Below are positions 50,276 to 63,480 of a stretch of 64,000 bases of DNA, piece after piece. The position numbers and the translations under genes are program-made. Within the stretch, counting starts at the first letter, position 1, and every line of letters starts with the position of its first letter. The DNA is from Hanleya hanleyi (Eukaryota; Mollusca; Polyplacophora; Lepidopleurida; Hanleyidae). The notes under the pieces are model-generated. The model did no database searches. It saw only the letters and a list, made by a program, of their open reading frames with translations, and had not been told where the DNA came from. The stretch is from assembly GCA_036873755.1 (NCBI GenBank), contig JAVTVY010057082.1, forward strand, positions 124,001 to 188,000, written 5' to 3'.

Positions 50276-52876
50276 GTGTTACCCAATTAATTTCCGTCCA
50301 ATTAGACACCACAGTAGGTGCTCATCCAACCTTGACTCAGCCAAAAAAATTAGCCGAATTTTGCTCTTTATCTTGATACATAATTCCTCCAATACGTCAG
50401 TTCGGGATTCCAGATGAGCACCATGACCACCATAATTTAACCAGCATAAAGAAAGCAATATGATACCGTCTTTAACATGGTATTGTTGGTGTTGCGTTGA
50501 AACTGCAAACTGACCTGTTGAGAATTCGATGGAAAAAGGGCTGCCAGTGGAATGAAGTCTAGGCCTAAATACCTACAGAGGATTGAGGTCAGTTTGTACA
50601 GAACATACATGTACCAAGGGGTAAATAAGAGAGATTATACCTAGTAAATAGAGATTGATTTAGTGTTATGAGTGAGAAGGGCTGGACATCATGGTTGATG
50701 TTGGTTATGTCACAAGTTAGGATAAGACAAGATATGTATTACACTTTCTGGATATCCCACAGGTTGACTGGTGGAGTACAAGATAGGAAAAGATTATAAG
50801 ATATGTTACAGCTTGCCCTTGTGAGAAAAGCAAACAGTGGCCTGCAAAGGTGATAATGAGACAATGGTGGCCAGGTTGGCTGCTATGGTAGAGCATCTCT
50901 CACATATACACCTAACCAGCTAAACTGTATAATTTTCTCAGCAGAGTCCAAGCTTTGGTAAAGTGACGATACCAGTCTGCCATACTTTAGAGCGTATTAA
51001 TCTCATATTTTGTGGGAAAACAATGAACAGAGTAATATTTAATGCAGATAAGGGATCAAATATATGCCAAGTGACTATTAGTGACTAAATATAGACATAC
51101 AAAAGCCTTTCAACCACTAAGGATCCCCAAAACTCATCTCTGTGGAACTACTTTCATGCAGCGTAAGGCTATCCCGTGAGTCGGTTTGCACTTTTGTCCA
51201 TTTCCCTACAGCATTCTAAAGAGCCTCTGGCTAACGCCAGATCTCAAAAATGATGGACAACGGAAAAATAATAATAATATTCTGCAAAATAATTATTCTT
51301 TCGAGTATTTAATTGCACAGGAATAATTGGAAGAACAGATTTCGCACTAACAATTTGTTTCTGTTTACCGTCCGTTGTTGTTTCTTCCTTAACGGAATAG
51401 AGACTGTCAGTGTCAACAATGATGGCAAAGAACGAGGTCGCCCAGCCTTGGACACAAACTTTAGCTATCGAGTAATATCCGGTTCCTATGTGATGAGCGT
51501 TACATCCGAACCTTTACATAACCTAATCGCATACTAAATAAGGACACTATAGCCGTAGGGAGATTTGGTCAGAAGAAATTGATTCCATGCAATTCCATTG
51601 GTCATTCCAAATCGCCAGTTGTCATGGAGTAGCATCATTGGTTACGTAACTCTCCAAGATAACACAGAGGAAGGCTGAAGAAAATCCAACAGAACGGAAG
51701 TTTCTAGCCAAAGCGAGCGTAAACGACTCGGCCGGAAAAAAACAACAAATGCACTTGTTGCACAATAATATCGAAAAACAGAAATCTTACCCAGTATGAC
51801 CATGCACTGTGCTCGATACCATTTCCCTTCTGTCTCTTCATATTTCGTTCATACAAAACTTGCGAAAGCAGATACTCTCAATTATGTCAACTCCGCTATA
51901 ACACTTTATACGTGTTTATTGTCTGACCGGAGTTTAAATGATGGTCAGTTATTTATTGAGGTGACCAGAACATTTCAAAGAACAGTAAACAGGTAATGAG
52001 TCTTGATTATCAGATATAACAGTGGCAAACCATTGACCTGGACACAGAGAGTTCACGGCGGTTTGTGCCCCCTCTCCTCACGACATCTTCGCTGACCTGA
52101 TATAGATCTACAGGAAATTGGACTCCATATACATAGCCATCTGACCAATAGGAAAAACTATAGGTGTATTGTGTATTAATTAATCATTCAAATTGTATGA
52201 TCACATTGGGCTAGACAGCGTAATAATGGACAATCGAACTGACCAACGAATTATATAAAATTAAAATGTGCACACTCAAACGAAAATTCCAATCTTACAA
52301 GGTGAAGTTCAACCATGCAGAAGTAGTATTTAAACTTTTAACCCCTTAACCAATTGCATAGATATGCATATAAGAAGACACATCATACTACGATGAATCA
52401 AATCAGAGGCTATCTTCCTGTGTGTACGGGAATAAACGCTTCACGGGAAATGTTAATATACCAAGTCTTTTTAGCCGTATTATTGTTCTGAGGAAAAAAT
52501 TCTTACGCCCAGATTATTATGCGGTGTTGTGGTCATGATATCGACTTTTGCTAAAAAATATTGCTGATAGATTTCCTCACGACATGATTTGCTTCAGATT
52601 CATCAATCACAACCACCTGTTCCACGGGTTGTGTGTCTGGTCCAACATTTGTAGGTGGTCAACATGACCATGCATGCACCGCCATTCTTGAAAATACTGG
52701 ACTGCAAAGAACTGAACTTGAAACGTTTCTCTCCCAAGGGTATTGTTTAAATATACATATATATTTTTCGTTTCATAGCGTTGCTATAGAGCTTCGAATG
52801 AGAAGTCGGACAGTAACGCCTGACATTTGTTGTGACCAACCGGAGAATTGGTTATGCCTTTGCCTTCCAAGCTAAT
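50276..52876. other. Non-coding flank
   Basis: Only short frames without recognisable domains (for example 51313-51537 and 51796-51996). No RNA gene or clear repeat seen. Confidence 0.45.
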
Positions 52877-52958
52877 CCCTTACAAGATATTTTAACAGTC
52901 ATTTCTATTGAATGCCTACATTCAATGGAAATCAGTATTATAAAATACCTTGTAGGGG
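52877..52958. repeat. Near-perfect palindrome
   Basis: CCCTTACAAGATATTTTA ... CATTTCTATTGAATG, four-base loop, CATTCAATGGAAAT ... TAAAATACCTTGTAGGGG. The stem is about 38 bp with a few mismatches. Could be a tiny MITE or a hairpin transcript. Confidence 0.8.
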
Positions 52959-53159
52959 TTGCGTGTCGGACTAGCTACACCATCTCCTGAGTGATGGAAC
53001 TTTTTGCGCGATCCAGTGTGTATGGCGTATTTCCCGCTGAGAATGCGGGATGTGACAACATATACCATCATCGCCTTATGAGCTCTCAATATCAGAATGA
53101 TGCCAAACAGTATCTGGTGACCAGTGTTCTATAGGGTGATATTTGGTTCGGTAGGATTA

Positions 53160-53330
53160 TAACGCAAAACGTGCCTTCGCTGATATATTAGTTCACCTCG
53201 TTGCAGACTGTATCCATATGCTGTGTGCCTTCGCTGTTCATTGCAGACCGTATCCATATGCCTTCGCTGTATACGTTGCGGACCGTATGGATGCTGCGTG
53301 CCTTCGCAGTAGCAGTCACATCAGGCGATC
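53160..53330. repeat. GTGCCTTCGC / GTATCCATATG tandem repeat
   Basis: Three to four irregular copies of TTGCAGACCGTATCCATATG followed by CCTTCGCTGT. The plus-strand frame 53201-53494 crosses it and looks incidental. Confidence 0.65.
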
Positions 53331-53989
53331 CAGCGTTTGCAGTCGCAAAAATACCACCGACAGCACAAAGCTTATTATCCACTATTCCTAATGATGACTA
53401 CAAAGAGTTGCGCCGAAATATAGAATATCGCTATAGACTTCAGTACTCAGAGTTGCCCTGTTTTTTTCTTTTTGTTTTTCGCAAAGTTGAGTGAATGAAT
53501 CAATCTCACTAAACTCAGATATAATATCACGGAATATTATATCTGAATTCAGCCCTATATAAATCCCGTGCGAGTTGAAACTACTATTGTCAGCCAATCA
53601 GATGAATAGCTGGTTGTAACTATTTCAAAATCACACCCACAGTAATTACACACGGTAGCTTGTGGTCTAATATATAAACATTATCCTGAAACAGTTTCCA
53701 AATATGGCGTCATTTCCAAAAAGGGTCTGTAAACATCAAAGAGTTTACTCCCGCCGAAAAGTCTGGCTTTGTTAGGGGTAGAAAATATCAAAAGATTGTG
53801 CCGTGCGAAGATGTTAATCTCCTTGAAGTAAACGTCAATCATTGTCAGAGTGAAAAGGTTGAAATGGTCGTGATTGGCTTATTATGGGATCTCGTAGAAT
53901 ATCGGCGAACATTTCGCACGAAGTTTTCATAGCGTTACGTCTAGATGGTATTCCCCTGATTTACCATCTTGGTTTACCTAGATTGTGAA
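53331..53989. other. Non-coding flank
   Basis: No supported feature. A short inverted pair ATATAATATCACGGAATATT lies near 53518. Confidence 0.4.
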
Positions 53990-54330
53990 TGAATGAGCGA
54001 GTGAATATAATGATTTACCGTCGCTTTCAACACTATTTCAGTCATATCATGATATTTGGGTCCCATTCCTTTTCACACCCGGGAACCCCACGGGTAGGGT
54101 CCTATTTCTTCTCACACCCAGGACACCACGGGTAGTCACCTCTTACGACAAGCTCTCCGAGGTGTTGAGTGAGTGAGTGAGTGAATATGATTTAACGTCG
54201 CTTTCAACTATATTTCAGTCATATCACGACTTGCGTTGGGTCCTGTTTCTCTTCACATCCGGGAACCACACGGGTGAGGTCCTATTCCTTTTCACACCCA
54301 AGAATCCCACGGGTTCAACGAAGCCATGTC
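53990..54330. repeat. SINE-like GTGAGTGAGTGA repeat, two copies
   Basis: GAGTGAATATAATGATTTAC then CGTCGCTTTCAACACTATTT recurs at 54173 as GTGAGTGAATATGATTTAAC then GTCGCTTTCAACTATATTTC. Both are followed by TCAGTCATATCA and a CACACCCGGGAAC block. Repeats of this look are abundant in gastropod genomes. No tRNA head identified. Confidence 0.5.
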
Positions 54331-54344
54331 AACTTGGCTATTAG

Positions 54345-54733
54345 CTAAGATTCATAGCGTCTCCCTTCCCTCACCGCTATGCCGACGACAAATACATTTC
54401 CCTGGTGGTAACTCGAACATCTCCATGGCGCACTTATTATTACCTTTGCGCCCTATGGAGCCTCAAAATCACCTGAAATCGAGGGTCAAGAAGATGGGCA
54501 TTTCCGTATAAGCCAATCGCGCACCTTAATGGTGTATATACAGGGGATGATGATCACAACATCGATTATGGTATTTTTATTCATGGCGGCCCTTTTTCTC
54601 AAGTTAATGAAGGTCCAATAGGGCGCAAAGGTAATAATAAGTGCGCCATGGAGATGTTCGAATTACCACCAGGGAAATGTATTTGTCGTCGGCATAGCGG
54701 TGAGGGAAGGGAGACGCTGTGAATCTTAGCTAC
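54345..54733. mobile_element. Fold-back element with ~112 bp arms
   Basis: 54345-54456 and 54619-54731 are inverted copies (AGCTAAGATTCATAGCGTCT against AGACGCTGTGAATCTTAGCT; ATTACCTTTGCGCCCTAT against ATAGGGCGCAAAGGTAAT). It explains the identical short proteins predicted on opposite strands. Spacer about 160 bp. Confidence 0.85.
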
Positions 54734-55380
54734 TTGGCTATCTGCAGGGTAGTTATTAGCCAAGGCACGCAAGCCTACGGATAAGGTCTGCAACGTAGCG
54801 TAGAGGAATTCCGTATTTCATTAAATGATTCGTCAGTTTCGAGTCTCACGTATGATCGAACCATGGTCACTTTGACCCCAGTAAACAATATCGTTATGTG
54901 GGTGTTGTCCGGTTGAGAATCCGGTTATCTCTTTGTTTGTTGGGGACCTAAATGTAGTATTGTTCCCAGTTTGCCGTGATAATAAGCTCATAGCTATAGC
55001 TTTAGCATGGCTTGAATGACGGCTGACGCTCATTCGTCATTATATACACTATTTCCACGGATTTCGAGTGAGAGATACCAAGGTAAAATAGTGTATATAA
55101 AGGAGTAGAATTACCGATGGCTATGCGTCATTGGTAGGAGGGAGCATGTGTAGGGCGGTGTGGGGGGAACGGCTTGCACGGCATACTCTGTATGACCTGT
55201 GCCCATTGTAATACGATGGAGTGTCCAATCAAACCAACCAACCAAACCATAGTTACGATAACATACGAAAACTCCCTTAGATGTTACGTTAAAATCAAGG
55301 TATAGGATTCCTGGTTAAGCCAAACATTAATTTCTTTAATTCTGCACAATAAAGTTGTTTCGTAGTTTTATATGGCTAAC
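54734..55380. other. Non-coding flank
   Basis: Contains a small palindrome (TATATACACTATTT at 55041 and AAATAGTGTATATA at 55086). No gene. Confidence 0.4.
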
Positions 55381-55384
55381 GCTC

Positions 55385-57960
55385 ATGGTCAAAAGTGAAG
55401 TAAAACAGCGTCGAATTTCGACATTTGAAATTGGGCTCTCGTCTGTTTTTGGCTTTTTCGCATACAGTTTAACGGGGACTTTTTAATATATCTAAAATAC
55501 GACACCTTGAAGCAAAAGGAAGGAGGTTTTCAAAGTCACCATATCTGCCGTGATATTAGGGCCTATACATCGAAATATTTTTTCGGTTGTTGGTTTCGTA
55601 TCAATCTGATTAAAACGCAGACTTAATAACCGCTCCTCTATCGGACGTGTCGCTAATTAATCAGATTGTATTAAAATATCCATGCTAAAATGTATATTCA
55701 ACAAGAGCCCAAAGGGCTTCAATATACGCCCGTATATCTGGAATTACATTGGTCTAAACTTCAAGGTTGTTTAATAGCCTTGATTCCAATTGGTAGCTAT
55801 AGCAATCCAGAGAAAGGTCTAAAATTTTGTGCTTCTGAGAATGTAACATATATCACATCTTAAATTGAATGATGAACTAAAATGGGCTTAACTCTTGGTA
55901 ACTAGTTGACCTTGAAGCAATAGCCGAGAGCTCACACATCCCACACTGAAATCGACAATAAGAAAATAGTAGTTTTCCTGCAAATGGATTCCTTTCAGCC
56001 GAGAGAATTTTTCATGAAGGAAGAAGAAAGTGATGAAGTAAACTTTTGTTCTTGAGTTAATAAACAGGTATGAAGTTCATGAAGGACCCCTCTCCCCACT
56101 GAATTAGTAAATGTATAGTTTTTATTTCGCAACAGTTTAACTAAATGTAGCTGTTTCAAACATGGGAGACAACTCCACAGGACAAATGCCACATACATGT
56201 AGGGAAGTCCGAGAGAACTGTGAATATTCCAACCTAACACATATAGTCAGCTAAACTTGATTCAGTTTTGGCGGACTGTGACCTTGACCTTCGACAAATT
56301 GATCTCAAAATGTATGGCCCCTCTTTGCCATGCGAGTTTGGTACCAATCATACCTTGAAACTAGAGATATCACATGGACAACAAGTGTTAATGGATGAAT
56401 GGACAGAATGCAACATCGCATTACACGACCTCGTCTTCGACAGGCATATGAAAATGTGACTTTTAATGATTTCTTGATTTTGGGGTCAGTGACCTTGACC
56501 TTTGACCCACATTGTGGTATGTAACACATGTCCCTCTATTAAATGTATCTACTGGCAGAAAAAAAAATTATTTTGATGATTTCCCGATTTTGGGGTCACC
56601 GTGACCTTGACCTTTGACCTGACCTAAATTTTGGTACACGACACATCGTCTTCCCTCAATGTGTCAATGGACTCAAAAATATCAGATTTTTATGAATTTC
56701 ATGATTTTGGGGGTCACAGTGACCTTGATGTTTGGCCTTGACCTACATTTTGGTACGTGACACGTACGTATGTCCCCCTGATGTATCTACTGACACAAAA
56801 AAACAATTTATTTAAAGATTTCTTGATTCTGGGGTCACAGTGACCTTGACTATTGACCTTGACCTAAATTTTGGTACATGACAAACCGTCTCCCCGTAAT
56901 TTCTCAATGGACACAAAAAATCATGATTTTTAACAAAATTCACGATTTCGGGGTCACGGTGACCTTAAACTTTGACCTTGACCTACATTTTGGTATGTGA
57001 CACATCGTGTCCCCTAATGCATCTACGGACACAAAAAAAATGTTATTTTTAATAATTTCCTGATGTTGGGGTCACAGTAACCTTTGACCTTGACCTAATT
57101 TTTGGTATGCGACACTTCATTTCCCCCTATTGAATCCACTCACAAAAAATAGCATTTTTTTAATGATTTCCTGACCTTGATTCTGGGGTCACAGTGACCT
57201 TGACTATTGACCTGGATCTAAATTTTGATACATGACAAAACGGTTCCCTGTAATTTCTCAATGGACTCAAAAAATCATGATTTTTAACAATTTCCTGATT
57301 TTGGGGTCACAGTGACCTTTGACCTTGACCTATTTTTTGGTATGCGACACTTCATTTCCCCCTATTGAATCCACTCACAAAAAATTAGAAATTATTAATG
57401 ATTTCCTGATTTTTCAGTCACACTGACCTTTAACCTCGACCTACATTTGGTATGCAACACATCGTTGGCATTCACTCACCAAAAATTAGAACTGTAGATA
57501 GAGAACTGTCAATTATCAATGATTTCCTGATTTTAGGCAACAGTGACCTTTGACCTCTGACCTCGCCCTCAACTTTTGGTACGCGACACATTGTCTCCAC
57601 CTAGCGTATCCACTCACAAAAAATTGCAACTGTGGACAGAAAACGTTCACAGATATAGACCGGACACGAACACTTCAGTGATTTCCTGTTTTTTAGGCCA
57701 GTGACCTTTGATCTCTGACCTCGACCTTCATTTTGGTACGCGACACATCGTCTCCCCATAGAGTATCCACTCACCAAAAATTGGAACTGTAGATAGGAAA
57801 CTGTCCCAGATGTAGACCGGACACGAGAACCGGACAGACAGACGGAAACCGCCATCACATAATACGTCCGCCTTTTGGCGGGCGTATAAAAAATAGACGA
57901 AAGCCCAATTTCAAACGTCAGTTGACGCTGTTTTACACCACTTTTTTAGTCCGAGTGTTA
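55385..57960. mobile_element. Repeat element bounded by inverted copies of AAAACAGCGTC
   Basis: TGAAGTAAAACAGCGTCG then TTTGAAATTGGGCTCTCGTC (55399-55443) is inverted at 57896-57955 (GACGAAAGCCCAATTTCAAA then GACGCTGTTTTACACC). Inside, CAAGAGCCCAAAGGGCTTC begins at 55701 and the GGCGGGCGTATAA hairpin ends at 57887, a start/end pair seen in mollusc repeats. The interior is mostly the array at 56270-57760. Confidence 0.6.
56270..57760. repeat. ~135 bp tandem array rich in TGACCT half-sites
   Basis: About eleven or twelve degenerate units of the form TGATTTCCTGATTTTGGGGT then CACAGTGACCTTGACCTTTG then ACCTACATTTTGGTATGYGA then CACATCGTCTCCCC. Each unit holds two to four TGACCT motifs spaced by zero or one base. 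Confidence 0.9.
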
Positions 57961-59523
57961 ACAGTTGGGTATTTTGTCTGTACGAAACACAGTTATTGTG
58001 TAGAGTTAACGAAATTAATTTATGGCTTTACAACATAACACCCGAGGAAGTTTTTCGTATGTCGGCGTGACTAATACATTCATTTACCACTTTCCGGTGG
58101 TATTGAATCAGACTTTATACTGCTCTACTTCCTTTCCAAAAACAAACTGTCCTGAGATATCGAATTAGAAATAATCCAACGATCAATGTGTACGCGTTAG
58201 ATACAATGATGTCACTGGGGGATGCTCTCTCTGAAAAACCTAATTTTAACACAGAAGTAAATGGGAAAAACTTAATTAAGAAACAAATAGTTGAGCTCTC
58301 CTGTTTACACATAAATTGAACAGATGTACGATCTTTCACTTCGCCAAGTAGTAGAAATCTATCTCAAGTTTGAATGAAGAATTTTAGGGAAAACCTGCTA
58401 TGCAACATTGAGGCCTGATAATATACTTTGATAACTAATATTCCATCCCCAACTTAGACTTGCGCGATCGATTCGCAAAGAGCGCACGGAGATAGACCAA
58501 GAAACGGAGACATCCTGAAATCCTTGCTCTGTATGCATTTGACAAAGAAAACGAGCGAGAACGTTTCAATGTTGATAACCGTATAGGTAAACTAATAGTT
58601 CTCTATCAAGAAACAGTTTCTTATGTTGTTTCATGGGGTTGTGATTGTTTCAATATTCTGGCCTTCCAGTATTGCATAGGTTTGACAATTAATCATTATA
58701 AAACTTACGAACAACTGACACATTAACCAAAAGGTTGCACATATACCAGAGAAACAGTTCAATAAAAAACAGAAATGATAAATACATCATCTTTATGCAT
58801 TTATATGCATGGAAATATATGATGTATTATAGTTAAAGGGAATAGTCAACGATTTTCATTGGATGATTTTTGTACTAAACCAATGAAGAGTATACCTTCC
58901 TAGTCAGATCTGTTTTCATAGATAACGCACATTGATACAGATAACAGAGCTGGTGATATATTATTTCATAGAACAAGAGATGTCAGGCAATCTCCGAAAA
59001 CTATTTCAGAGGTATTTGGCACTTCAGGTTCGGGTAAGCGGGGGAGTGTTCTTTTGCCGTCAAATTCATTGGGGTATACGTAGCTACCATTAAATACCTG
59101 AAACAAACAAACAGTGGAATGGAACTCTGGATTTAGAATTTTCCTGCAATAAATGGTGCATTCCACCAAACCCCACACGTTCAACACTCCAGGTGACAGG
59201 CTCCTCACTGGTGGTTGGCTATGGATTCATACAATAGGCCAATGCAAATCGATGAGTATTCCCTTTAAAGATGAGAAAACAGTCTGATAAATGCATTCTT
59301 CTTGGATTTTATTTATTATAGTACAACTGATTACTAGGTTGAAATAAAAAAAAAATTGAAGAATTAAGAAATTAATAGAATAAAGCTATTATTGAGTCAC
59401 ATTAGTAGAAATGATACACCAGCATTTACAGTAGATTCAGAGAATAACATTGAGTGAAGATGTGAGTGCTCAGTGAAAACTCTACAAGCCACTGTAATTA
59501 TTGATGCGAGAGCTTTAACACAA
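57961..59523. other. Non-coding flank
   Basis: No recognisable gene, RNA or repeat. Confidence 0.45.
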
Positions 59524-59868
59524 ATATCAAACATTTATAAACAATGTTTCTGTTTGTAACTAAGTCAAACCTGCTTTAATTAATGCCATTAATCCCTTAT
59601 TAATTGCACAATCAAACGTAGAAAACGGAAGTTTAAAAGAAAAAGTTAACTCCCCTAGGAGAGAGTTGTCCGCCCCTAGGAGAGCTCTCCACTCAAATCC
59701 AGCGTGGTCACTATATAGGCGACTGTAGCCTCATTTCTCATCCTCTTTCTCAAACCGAGACCAGTAGTGAAACAAGGCCGCGGTACGAGGGGACGGAAGG
59801 GTGGGCACATTAAATTAAAGCAGGTTTGACTTAGTTACAAACAGAAACATTGTTTATAAATGTTTGAT
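59524..59868. mobile_element. Inverted-repeat element with CAAACATTTATAAACAATG ends
   Basis: 59528-59582 and 59809-59863 are inverted copies for about 54 bp (CAAACATTTATAAACAATGT ... CAAACCTGCTTTAATT). The interior contains a palindromic CTCCCCTAGGAGAG / CCCCTAGGAGAGCTCTCC run (59650-59692). ~340 bp, non-coding. Confidence 0.8.
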
Positions 59869-60012
59869 GTTTGTTGCCTAAGTCTTAACCTGCTTTAATT
59901 AATGCCATAGTACCAACATACGGAGGTGGGAACCTCGGTCTTGTAGTATATCAAAGTAGGCTAAGTGACCGCTGGAATGACACAGAAAACATGGGCATAG
60001 CATGAACAATCC

Positions 60013-60440
60013 ATAATCAACAAATGAAACCTTGGTTATCAACATAAAAAGGTTAAACATGTGAATAAGATACTGATGTACTTATCTTTGATTGTTCACA
60101 GCCATGTAGCTGTGTTTGTGGTGTGGAAATTATTAGTTTCCCCCCGAGAGAGTACCGCAACGAAGTGTATTGGTACTACTCGGGAAGCCGTCTATACCAA
60201 GAGAGAACCTCAACCACTGGGATATACAGTCTACTTGGTAAGGCTTATTTATCTTGGCTGTTCCTAAGACCGGTCGAGGCAGGGTCTGTTCCGGGCCTAG
60301 TGATCGCCAAGTCACACCACTCTCAGTCCACAATCGTCTTCCATCCAACCAGCATTTAGGGAGTTGAGTGCAGAAGACGGCGCTGAGATCATTGAGAAGG
60401 ACGTCAGATTCAACCTGAAGGACACAATCAAAAACCGCAG
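60013..60440. repeat. Dispersed direct repeat, copy A
   Basis: Starts AATCAACAAATGAAACCTTG and includes CACAGCCATGTAGCTGTG, CCCCGAGAGAGTACC and ACTCGGGAAGCCGTCTATAC. It is about 95% identical to 63098-63427 (copy C), and its last 80 bp match the end of copy B. Confidence 0.85.
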
Positions 60441-60641
60441 TTAAGGTAAAGATCACACTCACCATGGATACATACATCTTAGGGTGATGATACAGTGTCT
60501 GACATCTCTTTAGAGGATCCAAGGTCGTCCATCTGACTTATTTCTACCTTCAATATGAGATCAATCAATTGTGGACCAATAATATGAATGTGATGAGATG
60601 ATACAGCAATTAATGCAGATTTGCTGTGATGATTCATACTG

Positions 60642-60662
60642 CCGCCCCCCCCCCCCTTTTTT
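60642..60662. repeat. Poly-C run
   Basis: About fourteen cytosines followed by six thymines; a likely place for sequencing error. Confidence 0.8.
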
Positions 60663-60944
60663 GGAATTTAGTTGACCACGTGCTGGGCAGCCATGAACGG
60701 CCCAAGCGTGGTCATCCTATCTGACTGGACTGACATCTCTCAGACAGAAAATGGAGAACGTGGAGTTCGCCGTCCAGACCCCAAGACTGGACAATGTCAA
60801 GGAGGGGCAGGCTCTTTCATAAATCACAACAAAAGAAACCTGGCCGGTAACGCAGAGGGTAACCATGGAGTAGTAATGGAAGATACTAATCTAACCTATC
60901 TTCTGAGTGTCTACCCAAGTAGCTGGGATGACACAGATAAGGGA

Positions 60945-61285
60945 ATAACTTGAGACAAGCAACAAGAAAAACCCTGGTTAAGAATCGAAAAGGGCCAATC
61001 ATGAATATGATACAAATATACTTATTCTTGAGTGCCTCCATCCATGTAGCTGTGCTCGTGGAGCGATATGTCAAACTCTACCAAGAAATCAGAATCCTCT
61101 CCCACTCGGGTTGTTAAGTCTTCTTGGTCTTAGAGGGCGCCAAGCCACGTCATACTCAGTCCACCAACGACTTACGACCAACTTGTCTTGTGAGTTGAGC
61201 GTAGGAAACACAGCTGAGATCATCCAGAAGGTAGTCAGTTCAAGCTGAAAGACACAAGTAAAACCGCAGTTCAAGACTGGACAAT
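60945..61285. repeat. Dispersed direct repeat, diverged copy B
   Basis: Shares the order AACCCTGGTTAAGAATC, ATACTTATTCTTGAG, CCATGTAGCTGTG, ACCAAGAAATC, CAAGCCACGTCATACTCAGT and GAGTTGAGCGTAGGAAACAC with copies A and C at lower identity. Confidence 0.7.
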
Positions 61286-63090
61286 GTCATGGAGGGATAA
61301 GTTCTTCCATAAAGGCCATGTGTAGTAATGGCCACATAGAAGAAGCAAAAAACAAAAGTGGGGGCGTCAATGGAATATCTACCTTCTGCCCATTGGAAAG
61401 ACTAATTTATGGTCTTAAACAACTACACGGCTTATTTAAATATGAAGCCTTGCTGACAGGGGAAGGGACATGATAACCGTAGTCGAGAACCGTGAACGGA
61501 ACCGGAACGAGTAAGATAGTGGCGGATGGTTTGAACAGGACATAACCGAAGATCGTCCTCCAGGAAATAGAAGATCTTTCAAGACCATGAAGTTCAGACA
61601 CTCTGGACGCTAAAGAAACGCCGCCACCCGATATCCCATACCGGTAACAGTTGGCGAGTACAACGCGACTGTAATGCTACGGCGCGAATAAGCTCAGAGA
61701 CATTATCAATAAGGCTAATGTTGGTAAGTAAAACGTAACCCCAAGCCAGAGCAGACGATAGCCTCCCCTGGGCTCAACTGAGACTTCCTATCCCGGTGAA
61801 GTTGAAGGAGGAAGACAATTACGCGGAAATAGAGTCGGGAATGGCATCACGACCTCGGCATCAGGACAAATAATCCGCTGTAGAGACCGAACCCGAACAA
61901 CGAACTCCGTGAGTAAGGTCCCACATATAACCAACAACCCTAAGGATGAATGACAGAACCACAATGTCAAAGTCTAATCATTGGTGTAACGGTCTATACC
62001 GAAATAAGGTACTTAAAGGAGAAAGTCGGAAAAAAACTGTCTCCCAAGTACCCACAAAAAACGTTGTGTCGCTTAAGCACAATCCTAAGGAAAATGGATC
62101 TCAACACAACGTTTGTGTGTAAAATCAACATGAATCTGTGTTAATACAACACTGCTGAATTCAATTAAAGATGACTAGTCAGCCACTCACAATCCCGCCG
62201 TCGTCCTCAGAGGAAATCCACGTCCATAATCCAAAGACCTATACCATATAACAGAATTAGACCAAATACTGTTGATTTGAATACAAATTTTGATATTCTG
62301 AACTCCAGACTGGAAACAACAAGGTCTGAACAGAATTCTCTTCGTAGAGTAACGACGAAGCTAAGTAAATCACAATGTGAAAAACCCGAGGGGAATTGAT
62401 ACCAGTGGAAGATTGACGCCAAACGAACGGACTTCCCCTCCGCCGACGACCGACGATGGAGAATCAAAGGAAGTGCCGATGAATGGACATAAAATATGTA
62501 TCTAGCAGATGAAGAAATGACGTAACAACGGTGTTATGGCGTACTGGAAACGTCTAACCGATGAAATAGGACGACGCACAGGTGTAGGAGAGACACATAA
62601 CGGTGTAAAGCGTAATGTGAAAAAAGTGTGAAAAATGTTGTGTATGATAAACAACGTAGAGATTTCCCGTTCACAATACTTAATGAATATACATGCTCAT
62701 AACGGAGCAGAATACAAACTTATAAAAGTACACGACGTAACAGAAACGGCGTTGCAAACAGTAACCCCGTAGTCGACTGTAATAAATTTCCTTCTCTTAA
62801 AAGAGATGAACATATTAAATGTCTGTAGCGTTAATCACCAAATGTAACTCAATGAGATAAATGAGATTAATGGATCTTTGTGTCAGTGAACATGAGTAAC
62901 GTGTCAGCGCACATGGTTACATTATGACCTCTCCCGATGTAATCTGTCTCCTGTATAGGAAATTCCGTCCGGAGTTTCATATGGAGAGGATATTAAACAT
63001 TTACAACAATGTTACTATTAATAACCAAATAGTGACACAACCGACATCCAGATCAAGGAAGTTTTTCCAGGAAATCAACTTTTTTGAAAC
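61286..63090. other. Non-coding flank between repeats B and C
   Basis: No supported gene; short frames at 61407-61601, 62207-62467 and 62924-63130 show no domain. Confidence 0.4.
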
Positions 63091-63097
63091 AATCTAT

Positions 63098-63480
63098 AAT
63101 CAACAAATGAAACCTTGGTCATCCACATAAAAAGGTTAAACATGTGAATAAGATACTGATGTACTTATCTTAGATTGTTCACAGCCATGTAGCTGTGCTT
63201 GTGGTGTGGAAATTTATAGTTTCCCCCCGAGAGAGTACCTCAACGTAGAGTATTGGCACTACTCGGGAAGCCGTCTATACCAAGAGAGAACCTCAACCAC
63301 CTGGGATATACAGTCTACTTGGTAAGGCTTATTTATCTTGGCTGTTCCTAAGACCGGGTGAAGCCGAACTGGTCCGGGCCTAGTGATCGCCAAGTCACAC
63401 CACTCTCAGTCCACAATCGTCTTCCATGAGTGCAGAAGACGGCGCTGAGAACAAAGAGAGGAAAAACATTTAAAGTCTCT
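63098..63480. repeat. Dispersed direct repeat, copy C
   Basis: Near-identical to copy A from AATCAACAAATGAAACCTTG to ACAATCGTCTTCCAT, then to GAGTGCAGAAGACGGCGCTG after a 20 bp loss. Confidence 0.85.

Noticed and set aside
53201..53494. 97-codon ORF
   Set aside because: Crosses a tandem repeat and has no recognisable domain.
54326..54793. Two similar 60-65 codon proteins on opposite strands
   Set aside because: Produced by the arms of a fold-back repeat.
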